From an uncultured Clostridia bacterium (GTDB lineage Bacteria; Bacillota; Clostridia; Oscillospirales; Acutalibacteraceae): a stretch of 18,009 bases of DNA. Below are positions 1 through 5,410 of this stretch, piece after piece; position 1 is the first letter of the stretch; each line of letters begins with the position of its first letter. The translations under genes and the position numbers were made by a program. The notes beneath the pieces were generated by a model that had not been told where the DNA came from, made no database searches, and saw only the letters and a program-made list of their open reading frames with translations. The stretch lies in assembly GCA_904420155.1 (NCBI GenBank), contig CAJFUH010000012.1, forward strand, positions 1 through 18,009, written 5' to 3'.

Positions 1-8
1 CTCTTCTT

Positions 9-221
9 CTATATCTGCTCTAGTTCTGACAAAACCCGATTGATTTTGGATACCGGAACGTGGGGTTTTGCCAGGCCAAGCACCCCCTGCAACGTCATAT
101 TCTGTACCAGAGATATCAGCGGGCTATGACACCATTTGGGAAATTCCCGCTGTAATAGCTGCCTGGCTTGGGGATCACTGAGCAATTCCCGTACGGTAAT
201 CTGATAGTTCTTCAAATCCAA
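9..221 (-). CDS. Small protein of unknown function (70 aa)
   Basis: A 70-residue soluble protein with no signal peptide or membrane segment. It begins MDLKNYQITVRELL and ends NRVLSELEQI. The pattern (ITVRELL, a short spacer, a Leu-rich helix, 'SPLISLVQNMTLQGVLG', then a Pro-containing turn and a final helix) resembles short helical domains found at the C-terminus of some clostridial glycoside hydrolases and as stand-alone proteins. This is recalled similarity, not a search. I chose the TTG at 219-221 as start because AAGGAGG lies about 9 nt upstream of it. An in-frame ATG at 240-242 would place that ribosome-binding site inside the coding region and has no site of its own. The gene is complete, with its TAG at 9-11. 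It is divergent from the small gene at 371. Function unknown. Confidence 0.72.
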   Translation of the reverse strand: MDLKNYQITVRELLSDPQARQLLQREFPKWCHSPLISLVQNMTLQGVLGLAKPHVPVSKINRVLSELEQI

Positions 222-370
222 TTTTCTCTCCCTCCTTTCCATACTCTATCATCCTATGAAGGAAGCAAGAGAAAAACACCGTCCGTGGCGGAAAAAGTTT
301 TTTGGCAAGGAATTTATGCCGTTTTCTGGAGATACTAAAACAGCAATATTCTTGAGAAAGGATGTATTCG

Positions 371-589
371 ATGAACAGGCCAGAACAAAAACCAAACGAA
401 GTCCCCGTTTCCTTTGTAAACCGACTAAACCAAAACGAGAAAGCCAAACACTATTTTTCTTCATTGACAGACCAGGATAAGCTGAAAGTGATCAGCTATA
501 TTCAGGTATCCGCTACGGGAGAAGAGGAAAAACGCCGCACAGATCAAGCGATCTGCGGCCTGGAAGAATTCCGTTTGACCTTTCTATAA
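371..589 (+). CDS. Small protein of unknown function (72 aa)
   Basis: A 72-residue, charged, apparently all-helical cytoplasmic protein (MNRPEQKPNEVPVSFVNRLN...). It contains 'NEKAKHYFSSLTDQDKLKVISYI' followed by a Glu/Arg-rich helix. This layout recalls the C-terminal helical motif of YdeI/OmdA-like proteins and other short clostridial proteins, but I cannot assign a family. The start is the ATG at 371: GAGAAAGG at 354-361 lies about 9 nt upstream, whereas an in-frame ATG at 362 would directly abut that site. It is divergent from the 70-aa gene at 221 and convergent with spoIIR. The long hairpin at 701-755 is its likely transcription terminator, about 110 nt past the stop. Confidence 0.65.
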   Translation: MNRPEQKPNEVPVSFVNRLNQNEKAKHYFSSLTDQDKLKVISYIQVSATGEEEKRRTDQAICGLEEFRLTFL

Positions 590-700
590 AAAATAAATGC
601 ATGATAGGAAAGATATCTATCCCGTCCACAGATCTTAATTTTCCCCATTGAAGAATCTATTTTCTCAAAAGGATTCTCTCTATCCGACCCGCAGGATTTT

Positions 701-761
701 ATACAAGGAAGAGCCCCCTGCATTAGACAAAAATGCAGGGGGCTCTTCCTTGTATGTTTTT
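701..761 (+). terminator. Long perfect hairpin with U-tract (intrinsic terminator)
   Basis: The arms at 701-723 and 733-755 are exact reverse complements (23 bp), with a 9-nt loop (tagacaaaa). A run of T follows on the plus strand (GTTTTTT, 755-761 region). The core of the stem is gagccccctgcat. The minus-strand side of the stem is followed by AAAATCC, not a U-tract, so I call it a plus-strand terminator for the 72-aa gene. The hairpin could still slow or protect the 3' end of the convergent spoIIR transcript. Confidence 0.85.
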
Positions 762-788
762 TCCTTTGTTTATCTAAAAAAAGGATTT

Positions 789-1388
789 TTATTGTCCAAA
801 CCAACTTTTGATATCTTCCAGCACCTCTATGGTCTTAAACTTCACCTCATATTGGCTGCCTCCCTCTACAATCTCCATCTGGGCAGGATCTAATACATCC
901 TCTAGTTCTTTGCTCTGTTCTGCCGCTGGCAAGCACATAGGAGGGAACATCACACACCACCAGTTATGCCCTTTTGCTTCCCCTATGCTGACCCGTAGGG
1001 CGTCGTATTCTCCAGCCGGCAAGGTCACTGTTTCATAGACCCGCGTATTAAAATGCATATTGGTAAGTTCCACACGTACTGGATAATCGTATCCCTGCCG
1101 GTATACTTCCTCCTGCGCCGCCTGCTGGATTTCCTGAAGATTCTGTTCCGTGAGCGCTTCGGCCTGAGCGCGATTCTGGGCTCCGTCAAGCATGTGGGCG
1201 GAACATTCCAGCACCCGGTCGCGCACCTTGAGTTTCAATTCCTGATCCTCTTGGGAATCGGAATTTGCCAGCACATGCAGCCGGAGCACCTGGTCGCTGA
1301 TGGTTTCACACTGTCCGGCAAAACCGGTGATAGTACATAAAACAGTAAGTACAACCCCTAAAATCAACGCTTTTCGGAATAATTTCAT
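789..1388 (-). CDS. spoIIR: Stage II sporulation protein R (SpoIIR)
   Basis: In Bacillus, SpoIIR is made in the forespore under sigma-F, is secreted into the intermembrane space and triggers SpoIIGA-dependent processing of pro-sigma-E in the mother cell. The 199-aa product starts MKLFRKALILGVVLTVLCTI, an N-terminal signal or anchor segment. It carries the family core VLRLHVLANSDSQEDQELKLKVRD (about 35-57) and the signature NWWCVMFPPMC (about 142-152). The ATG at 1386-1388 is preferred, with AAAGGA about 13 nt upstream, a slightly long spacing. An upstream in-frame ATG (1422-1424) would sit almost on the predicted transcription start and has no ribosome-binding site. It lies downstream of ispE on the same strand with an 85-nt gap that contains its own sigma-F-like promoter. 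The family assignment is firm. Confidence 0.95.
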   Translation of the reverse strand: MKLFRKALILGVVLTVLCTITGFAGQCETISDQVLRLHVLANSDSQEDQELKLKVRDRVLECSAHMLDGAQNRAQAEALTEQNLQEIQQAAQEEVYRQGYDYPVRVELTNMHFNTRVYETVTLPAGEYDALRVSIGEAKGHNWWCVMFPPMCLPAAEQSKELEDVLDPAQMEIVEGGSQYEVKFKTIEVLEDIKSWFGQ

Positions 1389-1433
1389 AAGTAAAAAACC
1401 GTCCTTTCTAACATAGCTGTTCACCAGCGATGA

Positions 1434-1463
1434 AAGTATAGACGGTTTTTTCTATGGTTATAC
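1434..1463 (-). promoter_or_regulatory. Sigma-F-type promoter for spoIIR
   Basis: Read on the minus strand, GTATA (1459-1463) is followed by exactly 15 nt and then GTCTATACTT (1434-1443). The Bacillus sigma-F consensus is GywTA-N15-GgnrAnAnTw, with lower-case positions less conserved. The -35 matches fully, the spacing is exact, and the -10 keeps the G, both As and the T/W end. Transcription would start near 1427 and give a leader of about 40 nt before the ATG at 1388. It sits in the ispE-spoIIR gap, as expected for a gene needed only in the forespore. Confidence 0.72.
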
Positions 1464-1473
1464 AAATAATTTT

Positions 1474-2346
1474 TTAATCCTCAATGGTACATCCCCGGTC
1501 TAACGGGCGGCACGTGAATACCTCTCCATAATGATCCCGCAGAGTATCTGCGCAATCCTCCGCTTCCCCTTTTTCAGCAAACAAACCAAATACCGAAGGC
1601 CCGCTTCCGCTCATGCAAGCGCCCAAAGCGCCGCAATCCTTCATCACCTGCTTGATATGCTGTACCTCTTTTAGAGAAAGGATCTCTTCAAAATCATTGT
1701 ACAAAGATTGTCCAATCACCTTTAGACATCCTCCGCATACCGCTTCTACAGCCTCGTCCGTGTGAGGGCCGCCCCAACGCTCCCGCTCGTCCGCCAGGGA
1801 ATAGGCTTTCTTTGTGGAAACCTGAATCGGCGGCTTGGCAATGACAAAATAACATGCGGGAAGATCCAGGACCGGCGTCAGGATTGTCCCGATACCGGAG
1901 GCTACCATGGTACCTCCCATAATGGAGAACGGCACATCCGCCCCAATCTCCTCCCCGATGTCGCATAAATCCTCTTTCGACAATCCCGCATCCATCATCT
2001 GGTTTAAGGCTACTAAAACGGCCGCGGCATCCGCACTTCCCCCCGCTAAACCGGCAGCCAGAGGAATCCGTTTTTTGATTTTGATAGCGATACCCGGATT
2101 TTTCAGCTTTGTATGTGTAAAAAAGGCCCTTGCCGCCTGAAAGGCGATATTTTCTTCTCCATCCGGCAGTCCGTCCATATTACACGAAAGGCTGATATCC
2201 TCTTCCCCAGTGTCCCACACCGTCACCGTATCGCTCAGACTGACCGACTGCATTAACATCTTTACCAAATGGTACCCGTCATTGCGTTTTCCCAAAATAT
2301 CCAGGGATAAATTAATTTTTGCCGGTGCGTTCACTGTTATTTTCAT
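1474..2346 (-). CDS. ispE: 4-diphosphocytidyl-2-C-methyl-D-erythritol kinase (IspE)
   Basis: IspE is a GHMP kinase. It uses ATP to phosphorylate the 2-hydroxyl of 4-diphosphocytidyl-2-C-methyl-D-erythritol in the non-mevalonate (MEP) isoprenoid pathway in the cytoplasm. The protein is 290 aa, normal for the family. The N-terminal APAKINLSLDILGKRNDGYH has the catalytic Lys (K10). The glycine-rich ATP loop PLAAGLAGGSADAAA covers about 95-109, and GADVPF supplies the catalytic Asp (D137). The C-terminal GHMP motif is GACMSGSGPSVFGLF. The ATG at 2346 has AGGGAGG 7 nt upstream. It lies 71 nt after the aminotransferase gene and 85 nt before spoIIR, all on the minus strand, so it is probably co-transcribed from the Lrp-side promoters. 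No missing residue seen. Confidence 0.97.
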   Translation of the reverse strand: MKITVNAPAKINLSLDILGKRNDGYHLVKMLMQSVSLSDTVTVWDTGEEDISLSCNMDGLPDGEENIAFQAARAFFTHTKLKNPGIAIKIKKRIPLAAGLAGGSADAAAVLVALNQMMDAGLSKEDLCDIGEEIGADVPFSIMGGTMVASGIGTILTPVLDLPACYFVIAKPPIQVSTKKAYSLADERERWGGPHTDEAVEAVCGGCLKVIGQSLYNDFEEILSLKEVQHIKQVMKDCGALGACMSGSGPSVFGLFAEKGEAEDCADTLRDHYGEVFTCRPLDRGCTIED

Positions 2347-2417
2347 AGCGGTTCCTCCCTATTCCAATATAAAGGGGCGGATGACTGCATTTGCCTCCAG
2401 TTCCCTGTGGTTGGCTT

Positions 2418-3590
2418 TTATGTTAAAGACTGCAGAAAGCGTTCGATCCGTTTGAGCCCCTCTGTAATATGCTTAACGGAATAAGAATAAGAGACCCGGA
2501 TAAAACCTTCTCCACAGGTTCCAAACGCGTTACCTGGCACAACCGCTACGCGTTCAGACCGGATCAAACGCTCACAAAACTCTTCAGAGCTCAGCCCTGT
2601 GCTTTTGATACAAGGGAACACATAGAAAGCCCCCTCCGGCTCAAAGCAGGACAACCCTAATTTACGGAAGCCATCCACCACCAAACGGCGGCGCATATCA
2701 TATTGGCTACGCATTTTCTGAATATCTCCATCCCCATTGCGCAGCGCCTCAATGGCGGCGTATTGGGCGGTGGTGGGCGCGCTCATAATGGCATATTGAT
2801 GGAGTTTTGTCATCTCCCCGATAATTTCACTAGGGCCCAGCGCATATCCCAAACGCCAGCCGGTCATCGCATAGGATTTGGAAAAGCCATTGACTACAAT
2901 GGTGCGCTCTTTCATTCCGTCGACGGCGGCAAATGTCACATGGGGCTGACCGCCATAAGTAAGCTCACTGTAAATCTCATCAGATAACACCATCACTTGC
3001 GTATCCTTAAGCACTTCGGCAATGGCCTCCAAATGCTGGCGGCGCATCACGGCGCCTGTGGGATTGTTGGGATACGGTAAAATCAGGAGCTTGGTTTTCG
3101 GCGTGATGTGTCTGCGCAGCTCTTCCGGCATCAGGCGGAATTCATTCTCCTCTTTGGTCTCTATGGTGACCGGAACCCCTTCCGCCATTTGCACCATGGG
3201 CTCATAACATACAAAACTGGGCTGGGGAATCAGCACTTCATCCCCTGGATTAATCAGTGTGCGCACGCACAGATCAATGGCTTCCGATCCCCCCACCGTC
3301 ACCAATACGTCGGTATCCTCGTGATACTGCACATGGAACCGGCGGTCAAAATAACGGACGATTTCTTTGCGCAGTTCCATAAAACCGCGGTTAGGCGTGT
3401 ACCAAGTTTTTCCCTTGCGCAGGGAATCAATGCCTTCCTCCCGGACATGCCAAGGGGTGGAAAAGTCGGGTTCCCCTATGCTCAGAGAGATTACGTCCTC
3501 CATCTCGTTGGCAATATCGAAAAAGCGACGGATACCGGACGGTTTTACCTCTTTGATCCGTTCGTTCAGCATTTGTTGATAGTCTATCAC
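2418..3590 (-). CDS. PLP-dependent class I/II aminotransferase (aspartate/aromatic type)
   Basis: A cytoplasmic fold-type I aminotransferase of 390 aa. Visible motifs are SIGEPDFSTP (37-46), YTPNRGFMELR for substrate and cofactor positioning, VTVGGSEAID (98-106), PYPNNPTG with Asn176, SDEIYS with Asp204 that pairs with the PLP ring nitrogen, and GFSKSYAMTGWRLGY with the Schiff-base Lys238. A C-terminal FIRVSYSYS supplies the carboxylate-binding Arg. This fits the class I-gamma group that includes aspartate and aromatic aminotransferases; the exact substrate cannot be read from sequence. The start is GTG at 3588-3590, and it overlaps the TGA of the upstream Lrp gene by 4 nt (GTGA), so the two are translationally coupled. 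The pairing suggests that the regulator responds to an amino acid linked to this enzyme (inference). Confidence 0.93.
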   Translation of the reverse strand: MIDYQQMLNERIKEVKPSGIRRFFDIANEMEDVISLSIGEPDFSTPWHVREEGIDSLRKGKTWYTPNRGFMELRKEIVRYFDRRFHVQYHEDTDVLVTVGGSEAIDLCVRTLINPGDEVLIPQPSFVCYEPMVQMAEGVPVTIETKEENEFRLMPEELRRHITPKTKLLILPYPNNPTGAVMRRQHLEAIAEVLKDTQVMVLSDEIYSELTYGGQPHVTFAAVDGMKERTIVVNGFSKSYAMTGWRLGYALGPSEIIGEMTKLHQYAIMSAPTTAQYAAIEALRNGDGDIQKMRSQYDMRRRLVVDGFRKLGLSCFEPEGAFYVFPCIKSTGLSSEEFCERLIRSERVAVVPGNAFGTCGEGFIRVSYSYSVKHITEGLKRIERFLQSLT

Positions 3591-4072
3591 AGCAGCATGT
3601 TCCTCCTCTCGTCCTTCTCCTCATCATCGCAGAGGATAACGCCCCCATCCTTGTACCGGGACAAGACAAAATGGGTCGCGGTGGACAGGACAGAATCCAG
3701 GGTGGACAGCCGCTGGGACACAAACATTGCAATATCTTGGATGGTAGCGCCCTTTACCATAACCGCCAGATCATAAGAACCAGCCATTAGGTAAACGCTC
3801 TCTACCTCCTCAAACATCATCACTTGCTTTGCAATTTCATCAAAACCGGTTTCTCGTTTGGGAGTTACCTTGAGCTCTATCAGAGCACTCACGGTTTTAC
3901 AGGGCGCCTTATCCCAGTCAATCAGCGCTTTATAACCCTTGATGACGCCGGTCTTTTCATACTGCGCAATGGCGGCGGCAACTTCTTCCTCTGTTTGGTT
4001 AAGCATTACGGCCAGCTGGGCAGTCGTTAATTGTGCATTTTCATTGAGCAGTTCCAGCAAAGTGTTCATCAT
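3587..4072 (-). CDS. Lrp/AsnC family transcriptional regulator
   Basis: A feast/famine-type regulator of about 161 aa. The N-terminal part (LLELLNENAQLTTAQLAVMLNQTEEEVAAAIAQYEKTGVIKGY) is a winged helix-turn-helix. The C-terminal part (SALIELKV..., EEVESVYLMAGSYDLAVMVKG) is the RAM/ACT-like ligand-binding fold that mediates oligomerisation and amino-acid sensing. A GTG at 4078, an ATG at 4072 and an ATG at 4069 are all in frame. AAGGAG at 4078-4083 overlaps the GTG and lies 5 and 8 nt before the two ATGs, so one of the ATGs is the start; I list 4072. It overlaps the aminotransferase gene by 4 nt. A perfect inverted repeat and two sigma-A promoters lie upstream. The short tail DDEEKDERRN is very acidic and charged. 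Confidence 0.93.
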   Translation of the reverse strand: MMNTLLELLNENAQLTTAQLAVMLNQTEEEVAAAIAQYEKTGVIKGYKALIDWDKAPCKTVSALIELKVTPKRETGFDEIAKQVMMFEEVESVYLMAGSYDLAVMVKGATIQDIAMFVSQRLSTLDSVLSTATHFVLSRYKDGGVILCDDEEKDERRNMLL

Positions 4073-4105
4073 GGTCACTCCTTAATATTTTTTATAAAAA
4101 CAATC

Positions 4106-4128
4106 TTAAGAAATCGTTTATTTCTTAA
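4106..4128. promoter_or_regulatory. Perfect inverted repeat in the lrp leader (candidate operator)
   Basis: ttaagaaat (4106-4114), a 5-nt spacer (cgttt), then atttcttaa (4120-4128), an exact 9-bp inverted repeat. It sits between the proximal candidate -10 (4139-4144) and the ribosome-binding site of the Lrp-type gene. This is where a dimeric regulator could bind to control its own operon. As RNA it would be an AU-rich, weak hairpin with no U-tract, so an operator is more likely than a terminator. The link to the regulator is inference. Confidence 0.5.
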
Positions 4129-4138
4129 TCCTTATATC

Positions 4139-4166
4139 ATTATAGAATGGCTTATATGGAAAACAA
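4139..4166 (-). promoter_or_regulatory. Candidate sigma-A promoter, proximal, for the lrp operon
   Basis: Read on the minus strand: TTGTTT (4161-4166), 16-nt spacer, TATAAT (4139-4144). The -10 is perfect, while the -35 matches only three positions of TTGACA. It lies about 67 nt before the Lrp start codon. Confidence 0.45.
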
Positions 4167-4191
4167 TCCTTTTTTCTTTGTCATGGATTTC

Positions 4192-4220
4192 ATTATAATA
4201 TAGTCTGTTAAAAATGTAAA
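4192..4220 (-). promoter_or_regulatory. Sigma-A promoter, distal, for the lrp operon
   Basis: Read on the minus strand: TTTACA (4215-4220), 17-nt spacer, TATAAT (4192-4197). The -10 and spacing are consensus and the -35 is five of six. It lies in the gap after the PHP phosphatase gene, about 120 nt before the Lrp start. It should drive lrp, the aminotransferase gene, ispE and possibly spoIIR. Confidence 0.68.
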
Positions 4221-4251
4221 ATATAACTTCCAAAACGAAACAATATTCCCC

Positions 4252-5064
4252 TTATTCCAACGGCACCAGGCGGGGACAGCGGTTTTCGAAAATAGTAAAG
4301 TGGGTAAATCCTGCCTTTCGGGCCAAATCCATCCCTTCCTCAATACCAGCGCCTACATCCGCCCATCGATGGGAGTCTGAGCCGATAGTCACATATTTTC
4401 CTCCCAACTCTTTAAACCGCCGTACAATTGGATAGTCCGGCATCGTACATCCAATTTCTTGCCGCAAACCCGAGGTGTTGATTTCCAGCGCTTTATGATC
4501 CGCTATCAATCGATTTAATATGCCGTCGATCTGATCGCGAAACCGGTTCAAATCCACTTGTATACCACGAGCCGTCATATAGCGCAACGGGTAAGTCAGA
4601 TGAGCCAACGAATCAAATTTACCCCACTCCACCATTTCATACACATGGTCAAAATATTCTTTCAGCAGGGAATCAATATCCGTACAACTGTAATCCATAT
4701 AGTAAAAGTCCTCTTTGCCCGGCAAAATATGGGCGGACGCTAGAATAAAATCAAATTCACAGCCGGAAAGGGCGTCTTCCGCCGCTTCCAATTGGTGCAG
4801 CGGCTGGCCCAGCTCCACCCCGGCAAGGATTTTTAGCCGGCCTCTAAAGACAGCCTTCGCCTTGTGTGTTTCCTGAAAAGACTGGCGGATAGATTGGTCA
4901 TATCCATCTTGATAATATGTATCGCATTCGCAGTGATCTGTGATAGCCAAGGTATAAAGGCCCAGAGAAGCTGCGCGTTCGCACATCATCATCAAGGGGT
5001 CCACCCCATCCCGGGAATGATTGCTGTGGGTATGGCAATCAGAAATATATCGGTAACGCAACAT
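4252..5064 (-). CDS. PHP-domain phosphatase, histidinol-phosphatase (HisK/HisJ) type
   Basis: A cytoplasmic metal-dependent phosphoesterase of 270 aa, full length for the HisJ/HisK type PHP family, members of which hydrolyse L-histidinol phosphate. The metal ligands are visible in order: DCHTHSNHS (H11, H13), AITDHCE (D43, H44), AGVELG (E84), ASAHIL (H112), LAHLTYP (H155) and GSDSH (D230, H232). The ATG at 5064 has GAGGAGG a few bases upstream. No other his gene is in the window, so histidine synthesis is only one possibility; orphan PHP phosphatases can act on other phosphate esters. It is divergently transcribed from nadE, with a roughly 185-nt leader from a TATAAT promoter. Confidence 0.88.
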   Translation of the reverse strand: MLRYRYISDCHTHSNHSRDGVDPLMMMCERAASLGLYTLAITDHCECDTYYQDGYDQSIRQSFQETHKAKAVFRGRLKILAGVELGQPLHQLEAAEDALSGCEFDFILASAHILPGKEDFYYMDYSCTDIDSLLKEYFDHVYEMVEWGKFDSLAHLTYPLRYMTARGIQVDLNRFRDQIDGILNRLIADHKALEINTSGLRQEIGCTMPDYPIVRRFKELGGKYVTIGSDSHRWADVGAGIEEGMDLARKAGFTHFTIFENRCPRLVPLE

Positions 5065-5248
5065 TGATTCCTCCTCTTACTGTATGCAAAACTTAAAAAG
5101 CGGAATTTCTGGGAAGAGATAGCGGAAGAAATATCCAGTTCGTATAGCAAATCGGGTGGCAATAATCGGAATAAAGAAACTGTCTGCCGTCTACCCTCTT
5201 TTGCCAAGCATTCCTGCTCTTTCTCGGTGCGTATCGATTGTTGACTAA

Positions 5249-5257
5249 ATTATAACA
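5249..5257 (-). promoter_or_regulatory. Candidate extended -10 promoter for the PHP gene
   Basis: Read on the minus strand: TGTTATAAT, a perfect TATAAT (5249-5254) with TGn in front. The hexamer 17 nt further upstream is TGTTCT, a poor -35, which an extended -10 can tolerate. It would give a leader of about 180 nt. Confidence 0.45.
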
Positions 5258-5310
5258 TATCCCTTTGGGGAAGAACAGAATAATACTCCAAAAAAACTAG
5301 CAGGATTATG

Positions 5311-5339
5311 GTCACAAATTGCAAGATTTATGGTATTAT
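5311..5339 (+). promoter_or_regulatory. Candidate promoter for nadE
   Basis: GTCACA (5311-5316), 17-nt spacer, TATTAT (5334-5339), with TG at 5331-5332 forming an extended -10 (TGGTATTAT). The -35 matches four of six and the -10 five of six. Transcription would begin about 65 nt before the TTG start of nadE. Confidence 0.45.
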
Positions 5340-5410
5340 TAGTAAAAAATGGGTGCTTTTCTATTTTTTCTTACAGATTCCGAGTTATATCGCACAGGAG
5401 ATGATTAGAT

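Larger units (their letters stand above)
5065..5410. other. Divergent intergenic region between the PHP gene and nadE
   Basis: This 346-bp stretch has no convincing gene. It holds a candidate extended -10 promoter reading left (5246-5257 region) and one reading right (5311-5339). The stretch 5065-5245 would be a leader of about 180 nt for the PHP gene. In it I see only weak structure, including a bulged 9-bp hairpin formed by the sequences around 5101-5109 and 5126-5135. GGGTGG occurs at 5154-5159 on the plus strand, but the rest of a T-box core is absent. I recognise no riboswitch. Confidence 0.5.

Noticed and set aside
328..337. GGAGATACTA, a full match to the sigma-F -10 pattern, upstream of the 72-aa gene
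   Set aside because: No acceptable -35 (GTATA-like) lies 15 nt upstream, and the degenerate -10 pattern occurs often by chance.
1389..1424. Longer SpoIIR starting at the ATG at 1424
   Set aside because: It has no ribosome-binding site, it would place the AAAGGA site inside the frame, and it lies at the predicted transcription start.
3108..3776. A 222-codon plus-strand frame opposite the aminotransferase and lrp genes
   Set aside because: It spans the overlap of two real genes on the other strand, has no good ribosome-binding site, and its translation resembles no family I know.
5154..5159. GGGTGG on the plus strand upstream of nadE, which recalls the T-box core
   Set aside because: The bases that should follow (nACCGCG) are absent, there is no specifier stem or terminator pair that I can see, and it lies upstream of the nadE promoter candidate.
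4992..5207. A TTG-started 71-codon frame in the PHP leader, overlapping the PHP start out of frame
   Set aside because: The ribosome-binding site is weak, the sequence shows no family features, and it runs into the real gene in another frame; at most a chance leader frame.
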